From positions 67,682,233 through 67,746,232 of the forward strand of contig NC_134276.1 in the NCBI RefSeq assembly GCF_949628215.1: a stretch of DNA of 64,000 bases. The letters run 5' to 3'. The notes under the pieces are model-generated. The model did no database searches, was not told where the DNA came from, and was given only the letters and a program-made list of their open reading frames with translations. Source of the DNA: Phalacrocorax aristotelis. Taxonomy: Eukaryota; Chordata; Aves; Suliformes; Phalacrocoracidae. Numbering within the stretch: position 1 is the first letter of the stretch; every line of letters starts with the position of its first letter. The translations under genes and the position numbers were made by a program. Below, one piece after another: positions 46,760-60,900 of the stretch.

Positions 46760-47820
46760 AGTACTTGTTTGGTAAGACATATTCCCCGGCACTGGGTATG
46801 TGACTTACTCTCTCAAGTCTCTCTGGATCTTTTTTTGGTCTTGTTTTCTTTTCTTTTCTTCTATTCACTGTAAGGTCATCTTGTAACATACCTACTATCC
46901 TGAGTACCTTGTCTTCCAGGGGTAACAGAGCCTCTGAATAGTCTCCCTTTGTGAATGGGCTTAACAGGGCACATAAAATAGGTTATTAATCTTTAACTTC
47001 ATAATAGAGTAGTCCAGTCTTTTTGTCTAGTCTGACAGTAAAGAGATGATGTTTCTCCTTTCCTTGCCACATTCAGTTCATTCTTGAATGTCCTTATCTT
47101 TCAGCGCAGCCTTACTCATTCCAAGTGGTTTAAGAGGAACTTTGAGGTAACGCTACATGTTAGACTTCCACGTGTACCTTGGCCAGCCTCGCATCTGTGC
47201 TAGCACATGGTAGCTGCTCTCAGACCAAAGAACTGACTTCTGTCTTCCACTGCAAGCAGGAACTGTTCCCAGGCCTCCTCATTCCCTTGGTCTGTGTGTG
47301 ACCAGGACCCTGCTAAACCAGTCATATCCTTGTGTTTTAGAGGGGCTTTGCCTGGATGTATTGGTATCCACCACTACTAACCGCAAAGGCACAATGTCTA
47401 TCTCAGAAATTCCCTGAATCTTAAACTTCTGTAGGCCAGGAGCATGCATCACCATATGACTGCTCTCATAATTCTTCATCTCATACTGGACACACTTGGA
47501 GACAGCATCCGGAGTTTTAGTCTCACCAAATAGTATATCTGAACTGCTGCTAGTGCACCTTTAGACAAACCCTGCATTTCCTCTTCACTTCCACACACCC
47601 CCCCCTTTTTTTGCCACGAGGCTGACCAAGTGGCCTGTTTCTTCTAGAATAAAGCAAAAATTTTCACTCTTTACTCAATCCTGGTTTTAAATTTAACTCT
47701 GCCCCCATCATCAAAAATACTAAGATAATGATGTCCTAACCTCCTCCAAATTTCTTTACCAATCCATCTTCTGACTATGCCTTGCCCCTGTCCCCAGGGA
47801 ATAGGGGGGCTAGCAATACT
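46760..47820 (-). pseudogene. Unidentified degenerate coding-like sequence, possibly an old retroelement fragment
   Basis: The minus strand has several stop-free stretches that look protein-like but sit in different frames: about 75 codons at 46990-46762 (includes ALLPLEDKVLRIVGMLQDDL), 66 codons at 47479-47279 (includes MVMHAPGLQKFKIQGISEID), and a stretch at 47820-47670 (includes PPIPWGQGQGIVRRWIGKEI). Residue use looks more like protein than the neighbouring intron, and the pieces lie in order on one strand, as in a frameshifted old insertion. I do not recognise the family. An old endogenous retrovirus gag-pol piece or a processed pseudogene are both possible, and chance is not excluded. 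Confidence 0.35.
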
Positions 47821-50800
47821 GCATCCATGTATTGAGTCAAGCCCTTGTTCTCTGGATGAAGATTTGAAGCCAAAGGATCACGCCCACTCCCAGTAAGTGA
47901 ACCCTAGTAAAAGAAGACTTCAAAAATACCTATTCGTTGACTTTTGGAAGCAATCTACTTGTACCAAAACAAACCTTCCCTCTGTTCTTCTCACCTGCAT
48001 GCTTTTTGTACTGGGAACAGACTAGTTTCTTCTCAAAGTGGTCTAACCTACTGGGAATTGCCCACAGTGATGAGCCTGGGTTCACTTTCATCTTATGTCA
48101 CACTCAGACACAAACTGTTACAGCGCGGCATAGTGTCTGATGACCACTGACCGTGCCTGCTAGAATAAGCCAGGGAAAGGAAAGGATGGAACAATGTCCA
48201 AATAGCTATAGCCATACTGAACAAAATACGTCAATGCTTGCTTTATCATCATGATTTTTCAAGCCATTGAAAAATCACTACATTTTTTCATCTCTCTAGG
48301 AAACCTGAAACCAGAGCCTTTATCCAATTGTCAGCCACACTGCTGCTCTCGTCTATCCTTCCATCTCTTTTACTGTCCCTCCAGGAAAATCACTCCCACT
48401 CCTTTAGGAACTCCAGAACTCCAGCAGCACTCTATCCTCTTTGGACAATACCCTCCTCCCTTTGGGTTTGGGGGTTTGCTTTGTTTTGGTTTTGCGAATG
48501 AATGTGTTCTGGCTTACAAACGAGAAAACCCTCACCATCCCCTTAACCTCTGAGAGGATTAATGCTTAACTGGAGCTACTTTCCCCCCCCCTTCGCAGTG
48601 ACAATTCAATTTGCCACAAAGATCTGTGGCACTAAATGAAATCCTGCTCCATTCAAACACCTGGTGCAACTTTACCTCGGACTAGCATTTCACTCAGTGC
48701 GTATTCCCTTAAAATAAAGGCTGTACAGTGTTTGATACATTGACTCCGAAACATTTATATACATGACACATTATACACCCAAACCCACCCCCATTTCAGC
48801 TTCTGAAATCTGGATAGAGCTTATGCAGATCAGAGGAATAGGCTGTGCAGGCAACTATTTTGGTTTTTCTCTTTAGAATACCTTCCAAAGGCTCCACACC
48901 AAAAGCACAACAGAAACCTTGAAACTCAGAGATTAGAGCTGCAACCCCACATAAGTACTGCTCTATCTTCCCCATTCCCAGCTGAGTTCAGAATAGTTGC
49001 AGTCCAGCAAAACATTTAAACATGTTCTTAAACTCATGTTATCCTGAACATAGGTCCCTTCCTGAGCTGACCTTCAACAGGTTTTGCAGCCATAGGCAGC
49101 ACCCAGATTAGCTTTTGGTCTTAACTGGAAAGCTCTGTATGTGCACCGTTTCTGTCACACACGCAATTCTTGTTAACAGCGATTTCCTTTGGACAGAGCA
49201 GAGGAAAAAGGAATTGACTGTTAATGTTCGGGTTCAACCAAAGATTTCTTTCCCAGTATTTGCTGAAGATATTTTATAGCAAAACAGGAACAAATACTCA
49301 TACAAAGCCAAGCAATAATACATAGAATGAAAATAAAAGCTAATGAGCACAACCCCTACCCTACTTCCCCAACCTAAACCAAATAATATTAGAGATATTA
49401 TAGTAAAACTACAGACAATGCAAAAACCTCTTTCATTAAGTGTAAGGAAGAAATACTGTCAATCCATAAACAACCTTAAGACCACCACCATTTCAAAGAA
49501 ATGCAAAATTTTCTCATGTCAGTAGACATCTAAACATTTCTTAATAGTTTAAAAATCACATGGACTTTTTTCTGCTATTTAATGGGAGCTGTCCTCCATG
49601 CTACAGTTCAAACATCCAATTTGCTTCCCAATATTGGCTCTAGAAAGACTTTTAAAACCACACATTTACCGAGTACCATCTGTACTCTGTACTAAATAAA
49701 GAGAACAGACTAAAAAGCCATCCTGGTCTCACAGGACAAGGAGTTAATCCATTAGCGGTTAAACCAGTTTATGAGTCAATTACAAAGAGTTACAAGCTTC
49801 CTAAAAGCCACTTCAAAAAAAGATTTTTAGTTAGATTAATATAAAAAAATGGTTACATTATCTTCTGTGACAGTGCCCTGAGGCCTTGAACAAAGACACA
49901 AGGTTGCTGAAATTTTGAACTGATACATTACTGGCACCAACATCATCATTTCCTCCTGCCTTGGTCTCGGACTTGCAAGCCCAGTTATTAACAGTGAGTG
50001 ACAGTTGAATCACAGGAGAGTAAAGAGAAAGGGTAAATAAGGAGAAGGAGTTACTTCCAGCACATGTTGATTTTCAGAGGAGACAGAAGACCCAAAAACA
50101 AGTTGCAGCAAAGCAAGATGTATGTAAAAATTATAAGGGAATAGCAACACAAAAGAAGAGGTACGATCAGAAAAGGATAAATTTTCTTAATGACAGTACT
50201 ATACTGGTTCTTGTAGGCAAAGTAAAAAAAATTGAATTTTATGTAGTATGGCAGGAAGCCAAGGAATGGGTCAACATATCAAGGCAGCAGCAGAAGCATC
50301 TGTGGTAAAGCAGCGTGGTAAAGGATGGAAGAGGAGTGAAGCACAAAGCAACAACAATTACAATATGCAGCAAACAATTAGAGCCTGGACAACAGCTTTT
50401 AGCTGAGCTGACTGTGGCCTATGGCAATATTAAATAGAAGCAGTGAGATACTGACTGTACAGGCAGGTAAGGAGAGAAAGACCACCAAAGACCAAAAGGC
50501 AGCATGGGAATCCAACACAGAAATGCTCTTATGGCTACATAATGAAGCCAGCCAGTGACACAAAAATCTTCCATGTTGTTTTTCTTTGCTTGGAAATGTA
50601 GGCCCGTCTCAAAACGACACACAGTGTGCTATATGGGATAGACAAGGTTTATGGAAAGCAAGCTGCAACAATCTCTGACTTGAGGCCTATCCAAGTTTAA
50701 GCTGCTCCCAGCACACAGCACAATCCCTCCTTTTAGGTAGTGCCTGCATGTCACTGTATACACGCACAAGCACATAAGCAAAGTAAGCTGCATGAGCATG

Positions 50801-51448
50801 TCCTGACTTTTCCCCTCTGCCAGCCAGCGAGGGCCATAAGCATCTACAACTATTAGACAGACTGAAAACCATATGACAAGAGGGAAGACAAAAGCAAAGC
50901 TAGTTTTGTAATGACTGAAATTCATCCCAAAGACAGAGTGTGATACTTGGCTGGGCAAAAGTTACCGAGAAATCACCCAAAGCAAAAGCTTTTGAGCCTA
51001 CTGGCAGTGATCTGATTATGAAGCAAGTAAAACGATAAGAGAGGAAGAGACTAAAACCAGAAGCTTTAAAAAACTTATGACAGAGAGAAAGAAATAAGGC
51101 ACCACAGGTGGTGTGGTGAGTGTCGGGGATGAGTATTCAACTATAAGAAACAAAACAGCAGAACAGAAGCAGCACATCCTTAACTTAGCTAGGGGTTTCC
51201 TACCTAACTGGTGAGTAAGGGTTTCCTCCAAAATGAGGAAGGCAAGTCAAACAACTATCCCAGGTTGGCCAAAGATAGTAATATTTTAAGTAAAAATTTG
51301 GACATGCTGGTAAGCGAACTGAACAAATAGGCATCTGTAACAACCGGGAGACCATGGAGTACAGCAGACTGGAGGAAAGCACCTAAATCTCATACCACAA
51401 CACACTCGAACCACAGGGCACAATAACCCTAAATTCTTGGGCCAAGGG

Positions 51449-52790
51449 AATCATAGAATCACAGAATCGTTAAGGTTGGAAAAGACCCTTAAGATCATCA
51501 AGTCCAACCACTAACCTATCGCTGCCAAGTCCACCACTAAACCATATCCTCAAGCACCACAGCTACCCTTCTTTTAAATACCTCCAGGGATGGTGGCTCA
51601 ACCACCTCCCTGGGCAGCCTGTTCCAATGCTTGACAACCCTTTTGGTGAAGAAGTTTTTTCCTAATATCCAACCTAAACTTCCCCTGGCGCAGCTTGAGG
51701 CCACTTCCTCTCGTCCAATCACTTGTTACTAGGGAGAAGAGACTGACCCCTGCCTCGCTACAACCTCCTTTCAGGTAGTTGTAGAGAACGATAAGGTCTC
51801 CCCTCAGCCTCTTCTTCTCCAGACTAAACAACCCCAGTTCCCTCAGCCGCTCCTCATAAAACTTGCTCTCCAGACCCTTCACCAGCTTTGCTGCCCTTCT
51901 CTGGACACACTCCAGCACCTCGATGTCCTTCTTGTAGTGAGGGGCCCAAAACTGCACACAGCACTCGAGGTGCGGCCTCACCAGTGCCAAGTACAGGAGC
52001 ACAATCACCTCCCTGCTCCTGCTGGCCACACCATTCCTGATACAAGCCTTGATGCTGTTGGCCTTCTTGGCTGCCTGGGCACACTGCCAGCTCGTGTTCA
52101 GCCGGCTGTCAACCAACACCCCCAGGTCCTTTTCCGCCAGGCAGCTCTCCAGCCACTCTTCCCCAAGCCTGTAGCGTTGCATGGGGTTGTTGTGACCCAA
52201 GTGCAGGACCCAGCACTTGGCCTTGTTGAATCTCATACCGTTGGGCCTGGCCCAACAATCCAGCCTGTCCAGGTCCCTCTGTAGGGCCTTCCTGCCCTCC
52301 AGCAGATCAACATTTCCACCCAGCTTGGTGTCATCTGCAAACTTACTGAGGGTGCACTCAAACCCCTCATCCAGATCATCAGTGAAGATATTGAACGAGA
52401 CCGGCCCCAACACTGAGCCCTGGAGAACACCACTTGTGACCGGCCACCAACCGGATTTGACCCCATTCACCACCACTCTCTGGGCTCAGCCGTCCAGCCA
52501 GTTTTTAACCCAGCACAGAGTGCACTCATCCAAGCCGCGAGCAGCCAGCTTCTCCAGGGGAATGCTGTGGGAGACAGTGTCAAAGGCCTTACTAAAGTCC
52601 AAGTAGACAACATCCACAGCCTTCCCCTCATCCACTAAGTGGGCCACCTTATCACAGAAGGAGACCAGGTTAGTGTGGCAGGACCTCCCTTTCATAAACC
52701 CATGCTGGCTGAGCCCGATCCCCTGGTTGTCCCGCATGTGCTGCGTAATGGCATTCAAGATGATCTGCTCCATGAGAATGAATTCCATGA
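51449..52790 (-). mobile_element. CR1 LINE, 5'-truncated, long nearly open reverse transcriptase, minus strand
   Basis: The 3' end is marked by AATCATAG AATCACAG at 51449-51464. The minus strand reads through [42 protein letters not shown] (near 52345-52320) and the C-terminal CR1 domain ([19 protein letters not shown]). Only two clear lesions are seen: an in-frame TGA at 52488-52486, where a CGA Arg codon would be expected, and a frame slip near the T6 run at 51655-51660. It starts just upstream of the fingers region at about 52790, so endonuclease and ORF1 are absent. It lies in the large RASA3 intron in the same sense as the gene. Fewer lesions than the copy at 271-1765 suggest it is younger. 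Confidence 0.94.
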
Positions 52791-54889
52791 GGGAATACGT
52801 CAGCTGAGAGTCTGGATGAAGTCTCAACAACTTTTGGGTGATGGGGGTTTGCGCAGAGGAAAGGAAGGCAAGGGAATGAGATGGTTTAATGAGAGCCATG
52901 GCACCAACAGAAGGAAAACCCAGCCAGCTTCTTCTCATCCCTACCCAGTCCAAGTATAATGATTTCTGTACTAAGTATGTCCTTGAAGACCCTTTCACAT
53001 ATATTCTCACATCATATATTTAATTAGATGTATTATAGTAGCAAATACGCCTTTCTAAATGGAAAAAGCCCAACCCCAAACAACCAAACCTCTGGGGGAA
53101 AAAGCTCACAGTTAAAAAAAAAAAAGAAGTCATTATCTGTGGACCTAGAAAACAATCAAAAGTGCCTTCAAACACTACATGGAGGCTACAACCTTCTGTA
53201 TTGGGCATGCCTTGCCACACCTGAGGTAGGTGGAACTTTTTAATGCTTTAAACATACAGCTTGAAACAACTCAGAAAAACTTTTGATTACATTTATGTGA
53301 ATAATCAGATGATCTGGGATCTTGATTAACAATACTTATTATTAAAGGGCAGTGATCTTTCCTACACATGCAATACTTTAATTAAGGAATTCAAGTTAAG
53401 CTGATTCATCACCACTACTGCGACCTGATGGCAGTTAAGTTGCCAAATGAGTCCCAACGTAATGCTGATGCATCGAATTAATTTTGATAAGAGAACTGGG
53501 CTATGATTATACAACTTGTGTCACAGTTAACATGAAGCAGAACTGTGGTGTCTTCCTTAGTTATCCAAACAGCAACATACAGATCAGGCTTGTTAATTTT
53601 CATTTACCTGAATCCTTTACACTAAAGCAGATAGAGCTATTCATTCCAAGAAGCACAAACATCAGAAAATGTGCTTTTTGATGCCTAACACACTTTCCCG
53701 TGAAATTAACTGAAAAATCCTCCTCAATGTCTCTGACTTGGCAAGAGGAAAGATCAAATAGGATTCATAAACCATTCATTTAAAAAACAGTTGTCACAGG
53801 ATGGTGACTTGCCTACTTTGAATCATTCCTCTCGTCCTACAAGGCCACTTACTTCATTGTGACACTTGGTGATGCTAAAAATCACTGAAGTGGGTACTGA
53901 AACATCTCACATGTAAAGCAATAAAAGTGCAGTGTTTCAGAGCTAGTGTAACACTTCCACTGAGCAGTTACTGTCCTTTCTTCTTATCAGTACTGGGAAT
54001 ACTGTTATGACTGATGGTGCCCTTAGCTCCTGCTATAGCCTCTCACTTACAAGGTTCAGCAGAGAAAGGGACCATCTCTGCTGTCGATGTGCTAGTGCTC
54101 TGTGCCTAGAGGAATGCACTGTTAATAAAATACAGAAACTGCAGGAAGGTTGTTTTGGGGCCATTCTGTGGAAACACCAGAAGAAGTGGGCCCTGCAGAC
54201 AAAACCTTCCACTAGCAGTAAAACTTTCTTAATAACGCATCATTCTCTGCAACACCATAACTGTAAAGCACCGGACTGCTAAGACTCTCCACAATTTTTA
54301 AGATGTTAGGAAAATACCTACATCCTGCCTGATGTTTTCTCTGCTAGAAACGTACAGACATACTGCCTTACAGGTAGCATTTCAGAAAAAAAACCAAACC
54401 AAAACAAAAACAAACCATTAAGTAATTTAGACTTTTATGAGTGATGGCCTACTACTGAGTCATCACAGAGCAATACCCAGAAGGTATCTGGAGAGGAAGG
54501 CACAGACTTAATGGAAGACAAAATACCTCGACTAATTGGATGGATGGATAGCACACGGTCACACTTTACTTTCTATCCTGAAAGGTCAGTCATGTCCTAG
54601 GTTCAGCTAAAACCTACAATATCCCATCCAAAGAAAGCTCTGCTTTACCAAGTGGTGGTTACACTGTTTTTTGTGAAGCACTAAGATCCCTAGTGATGAA
54701 ACACAATGCAAAGTAAGCACTCTTTAAAAGTTTTTAGTGTCTTGTCACTTTAGATCTTTTTAGGGAAAAACAAGATGCAAATTAGGGCATGGTCAGATAG
54801 GCGTTCTGGTATAACCAGCTATAATTTGCAGCCCACATCAGCTTTATAATTCCAGTTATTGCACAAACAGTTCATACCTACATTAAGTT

Positions 54890-54985
54890 TCAGCTCGTGT
54901 ATTGGAACCAAAAGGGATCATTAGGATCACATAGTCTGGCCTCTTTCAAGACCGTAATGAAAGCTCTCACCTAGTCAAGTTGTGC
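54890..54985 (-). mobile_element. Probable old CR1 3'-end fragment, minus strand
   Basis: GGGATCATTAGGATCACATAG followed by TCTGGCCTC resembles the reversed 3' end of old reptilian CR1 copies (AGGGACCAT..GATCATCTAGTCTGACCTC). Only about 90 bases look alike, and no 8-bp terminal repeat is seen. The assignment is tentative. Confidence 0.45.
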
Positions 54986-57900
54986 AATGAGTTCATGATG
55001 TCTACCGCATATCCAGAGCGCCTTCTTCAAAGAAACTGAGGCTTAACTCAACGGACTCACAGTGGTTAAAATAGCCTTACGATGTTCTACAGGAAACTGT
55101 TCACTGATTAATGATCATGACTCAAAAGTTTTACTACTTGTTTTTGTTCCCACTAGGTCAAAGCCTTTAGCTTCCAACCATTGGGTATCACTGTCATAAG
55201 AATAAGTAATCATACAATCAGGACTCTCCTCTGAATATTGTGCATGCTGTATTTTCACTACTTTGAAGTTTTTCTTGCATAAATCACTCACTGAGAGACA
55301 CATTTACTAGGCCTTCAATTCTTCCTGTAGCTCTTCTATGAGCCCTTCCGAGTTTAACAGCATTGTTTTTGGCCTGGTCTCCTAAAGATAGAGGCTTATG
55401 AGAAAATGCTTTCTGTCTACATTTGGCTTTTAACCTCCCCCAACAATTTTTTTTAATCAGTTGGTTACTTCCATAAAATTTGACAAAGTCGTAGAGATCT
55501 TAAAAGATACTCCAGTTCTGTGAATTCTGTTAGATCTAATGGCTGTGCAGAAAAGAGAGCACCACTGGATGTCCTCAGGCAGAAAAGGGCTGTACATGGT
55601 GTTCAGCGATTCTCTGTAGCCTTTGACTCAACAGTACATAAATAGCAGGAGTCAGCCATCGCACTGTGCCACCTCTCACCAACATGATGTTTAAGCTAGC
55701 AGGGCAAGAAACTGGACAATATGGCAGTGACTGTCGAACAACTAATAGGGTAACACCATATGCAGCCAGTACATCTGCAGCTCTACAGAGTCTAGCTGGA
55801 CTCTTCCTTCTGTCTGAAGCTGTATGAAATTATTACGAAACCATCAGCTTGGAAGCAAGTCAACTGTAAAATGAGTTAAAATTAATTGCAGACACTCCTG
55901 CCTCCAAAAGCACAACCTCCCTGCCAATTTCTGTGCTCGTTAAAACTGTATCTTACATTTTCTTTCAAAATATTTCCCTTTTCTCTTTTTATTTGAGAGA
56001 ACAAAATGATTAAAGGGGGAACTAGTAAACTACCTTGTACAGTGGGAAGGAAAAGAGTGGGACAGTGAAAATGACTGATCTCAAAGTGCTATTAAATTCA
56101 AAATGTATATTGAAAGACTTTCAATCTTTCCCACTCAAAAGTGCTTTGTATGTCACAAATACATAATTAGCAACACAGATGAAATATTTCACAATCAACT
56201 TTTACAGAAATGCTGGAGAATGGCATCTAAGTCAAAGGTTTACACCAAGGGGCAGGGGGGTTCAGTGGACACCAGGTGATCTTAGCACTGTGGACTCTGG
56301 AAAGAGCTTTGTTATAGTGCATAACCAGTTGCACTCCCAGTACAATAATGTACCCAGAAACATGAACGTGATTTCTAGCTCATCTGGATGGAGTAGGGAA
56401 AGATACTCTGTCATTATTACCACATACACTGTCAGACTTCTTGCAATAATTTCCTCTCAACAAATAGTTCTGTGAACAATAGAGTTAATGAAGGGCACTT
56501 CCTATATATTGGGTACCATGTCTTTACTCTCCTCATACTTGTGAAAAAAAACCAACTTCAACACCTGGGGCCCTGTGACTTCCCCTTTACCCTCCAGCTT
56601 CCCCTATTCCTATCATACTTTGATGTCCCCAGTTCCCTGTTCTGCTACCTAAATATCACCTTGGCAAGTGTCGCTCTTGGAGCAATAGATAAGAAACTGA
56701 AAAGAAAAAAGCAGAGAGAAGTACAATTTCTAAGTTGCATCCCATCACATTGCCCCTTTAGAAGCTTCAGCAGCATTGGTTTTGGATGGTGCCTGCCACA
56801 GAAGCTGTACAAATTCCAACAGTCATTCAGAATGAAACAGCATGTAAATTTACCTTTGTATTATGCTATGTACTGTGTACTTCAAAGAGCCTTTCAATAT
56901 CGGTCATGTTGCAAGGTAGCTAACTAATTTTTTCCTAGGGCCCTACCTCAAATGTAACTGAATTGCTCCAGCTGATCACCATTAAAGGACATCAGGGAAG
57001 TAAAAAGAGCAAACATTTGGGGTACTGTCAGCACATCCAAGGCGCTAACAGTGGACAGTTCTCAAAAGCCATGCATCTCCTACAAATGCAAATACCACAG
57101 GAACGCTCTCCAATGCCCCCAAACCACCCTAACGCTGTGACCTCAAGCACATTTAGAAATTAAGTCATTTATCAAAAGGATTTATGCTTGAATAATTTGC
57201 CTCCATTTATAATCCCAGACTATGTTTATGCTCTGTAAAACAGGAAGTACCCTCACGTTATTTAAACAGTGGCACTTACTGTTGAAACAGACATAGAAGA
57301 GTTACATTCCAGTCTTGAATTACAAACTCAGTTTTATACGTATTCCAGAGAGTCATATGATGACGATTCAATCTCAAAATGGTAAGGACTTTAAAACGTG
57401 TTCTGCTGGAGGTGGACTACTGCCAAAGGGTCTAACAGAAAAAGTTGCTCTTGATTAGGATTACAGATAAGAAGATACTTGTTTGTGATTTCAGTAAACA
57501 AAGAATTTCATGAACAGTGGATGAGCACTGAAGAAACACTGAATACAAAACCAAAGAAGGGTGAAACTGAAACTTCATTTAGCGGGAAACCTGGCAGCAG
57601 GAGGAGGTAGTATTTTTAGATATGGGAAGGTTTGATGGAAAGTGAGCAATTTAAACTTCATTTAGGCTACAAAACAGTCAAGAAGTTTTGGTGGGAATGC
57701 AGAAGCAAAAGGGAGGCAGTGTAACCTCAGTGCTACCAGAGCAGGGAGGAAGGAAAAAAATTTAAGTACTATGCTAAAGCCTTGGACAGAGATACATATC
57801 CATTCCTTTGCTCTTCCCCTCCCTACTACCCAAAACCCACAGTATTGCAGCACTACATGATAAAAATACCAGATATTATGTGATTTAATCTCTTAGCAAT

Positions 57901-60900
57901 TTTCCCCCACCAGTTTGTTATGAAACACATACAAGATTAAAAGCATGACCAAGATGCAATCCTGTAGAAAAAGGCACAGCTCAATGCAGGGTATGCTCTC
58001 TAGAGAAAGGAGATTGTGACACATTAATGGATGCATGAGTTTATTGAAAATAAAGCCTTGAAACCACTTCATGCCCTCATTAGCATTCCCAACCAGTAGC
58101 AATCAGAAGTCAAAATTTTTCAGAATACTGTGAGATGACCCGATTGATGCATACATCAAACTGACCTGCTTGTAGTCTGCAATACCATTTCTTTCCCTAA
58201 CTGATTCAGCTCATATTTCAGGCAAGAAAATAAGCTTTATTTGACCCTGAAGCGAGTTCAAAGGTGGCTGTATGCTGTATGTCTCTGCAACAGAGTAGAA
58301 ATGTCTTTAAACCAACACATAAACATATGCTCTCTAACACCTGGAAGCCGCAAACTCAAGAGGCAGGGTGGCTCAGGGACCCATTTTGAATGTAGGCAAA
58401 GAGTGCCGAGAGCTGTAACATCAGAGGAAGAGCACCCACTGCCAGCCCTGCCTCAGACTACTTCCAGACTCAACAGAAGTTGCAGCCTCGCACCAGGCGA
58501 ACATACCATAAAGAGCACAAGACTGAGTGGCTGCTGCCTCACATAGTAACAAAATAGCGTCATCAGCACGCTGCCTCCATGAGGGAGCGCCTCCTGGTTC
58601 CTGTCAACTTTTTTGTGGAAAACCACCTCTAATTTGGAAAAGGAAACTAAAGGAAACTATAGTATGGCCCACCACACTCAAGAGAGGAGCAAACCCTGCT
58701 CTACACCAATGACAAGTAACCAGAGTCCATGCAACACCACCACCACCTATTAAAGAAAACTGGAATACTGTAAGAGATTAAAGAGGTTGCATCAAGCTAA
58801 TGGGTTCCAGTGTTTTCTACATTAAAATGGCATTCAGAAAAAAAAATGCAGCACAGAAAAGCATTATCTAAAACTTTGCTGGCTACCCTTCCTGCAGTCC
58901 CACTTTTCACTCTTATCAGCATCAGAGATAGAGCCACGACAGAAAGCTCACGAAATTTGGTCTTCAGCATCACAGATACAATATAGCCATGCATTTTCAA
59001 CTTCTCTCTTTAATCCAACCCTTTAGACAGTTTCTTTACCTATTCCTGGGATCTGATAATGATAGTTACCTACAGAAAAGTAATCTAGCTCCAACGTAAA
59101 CGAGAAAAGCAGGAAGCAAGCTAGTTAGTAAAGGAAAATTCTCAGATGACTCAAAGATGATGCCTGTATGTTTTAATTGTACACAAAAGCATTTAAATAT
59201 ATTCCATGATTGAAGGACTAGCTGCACTCCTGTAGCTTTTTCAAGGTGTCTCCAAATGCAATCACAGGTAACAAGAACAAACCTTCACCAGACAAGATAG
59301 GATCATGTTTTCCTGTTACATTAGGATGCAGACTGCTGATCCACAAGTAGGAATGGCCATTATCTCAGCCATTCTGACTAGACTTGCTATATGTAGCTTT
59401 GCCCTTCAGGAGCTGTGACCAGCAAAACATAGAGGCTGACGCTCTGAAATTTTCAAAATGTAGCACCATTTACTTTAACCTTAGAAACTTCGCACTGTGT
59501 AAGAGAACTTTAAAAGTTACATAAAGTCAGACTGATTTAGGGCAATGATTACCAACCTGCGAGCAATGTGCTGCCCACACCACTTTCCAGCAAAGCTCAT
59601 GGACAAGGAAATTAAAATCTATAATGTGAGCAGAGAGGAAGGTCAGATGCTGCCCACCGCATGCTCTGTGCTCTACTCACATGGTAGAGAAGGCTGGGGA
59701 ACCATCACAGAGTCCCAGCACCCCCACCTCTAGCCAGAGACCTTCTGCTTTAACCACACTTGACAAATGACACCTTTCTCCTTACCTCCCTCTTCCTCTT
59801 CAGAAGAGCTTTTAAAGCTCTTAAATGCCCACAGCCCAGTCACTGTTCTCTTAATGACCCCTGAAGTGTTTCTCTTAGGGATGTCATATCTACTTATTGT
59901 TTCCTTTCCTGCTGGCTCTTGCAAACAGCTCATTTAACTTTGTTCCGCATGGTCAGAATACATCTGATAGATTTCTCAAGAGAGTTGCATGGCATTTAAG
60001 TTTAATTCATAAATTAATGCAGAGCAGCCACATCTTCCACACCAGAGCTACAAATGCTTCATTTATCAAATAAAATTTCAGCATTGCTAATGTATTTGTA
60101 GACTTATGAATCACCTACCAGAAAACTGTGTTACTACATATGAAAGACAGCAGTGGCTACTAAACCACATACGTTATTATTTAGCTATACAGATTTACGG
60201 GGGAGGGGAGAATAAAAGGAGCAGGGGGGAGGGGAGAGCTCTCCAAAGCAGATGTTTCCAAGCTTTTTTTAAACCTAAGAGACAAGACATAAGACAACAC
60301 TTAAAGGAGCAGCTGGGGACACTGAATAAATACAGACATTTAAATGTGACTAATTACATACACATGCTGGAATTCTCAAAGGAAGATCAGGGAGCCAGGC
60401 TCCCAGCTCACGCTGACTTTCAACAGCAGTTCAGTGGCCTGTTCCTTCAGGCATGCTGGAAGTCAGATGTCATCTTGCTAAATACAGAACGCTGCTTCTA
60501 AATGTTGCCTCTGGTAACGTAATGACAGCAAATCATATGGATTTCTACAAAGCTATCTGCAGGAACCCTCCTCTTTACGAATGCCTGGACCACTCTTCCT
60601 AGCCTATGTTGCTCTGTGAGATGGCAAAGTTGACTGGACCAGCCCAGAGGCCTTAACACCTCTGGGGAAACACCTTTCTGGGCTAAATACAAACACGCTG
60701 CACAGAATCTGCCCTAATGATGGTGGAAAAAACTTTACAAAAGGTCTAGGGCTCATTTCTGAGTACTTCTGTTGTGAAGCAGGAAGGATATCTTATATGG
60801 AAAGTGGTGACTCAGAAAAAATTTAGGGAGAACCACGTGCCATTGTTTTGCAGGTGTATCCATGGAATGTGGGTGCATGCACTCCATGACTTAGTTCAAA

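Noticed and set aside
52217..52606. 129-codon open frame on the plus strand
   Set aside because: Antisense shadow of the second CR1.
55115..55303. 62-codon minus-strand frame next to the possible CR1 tail
   Set aside because: Protein-like at first sight, but it does not match the CR1 reverse transcriptase and has no splice context. Left unassigned.
56472..56927. 151-codon open frame on the plus strand
   Set aside because: No domain, no family resemblance and intron-like composition. It is the longest non-repeat open frame, but one such frame is plausible by chance in 64 kb.
60106..60501. 131-codon open frame on the plus strand
   Set aside because: No recognisable motif. It contains a G-rich low-complexity stretch that removes stop codons. 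Probably chance.
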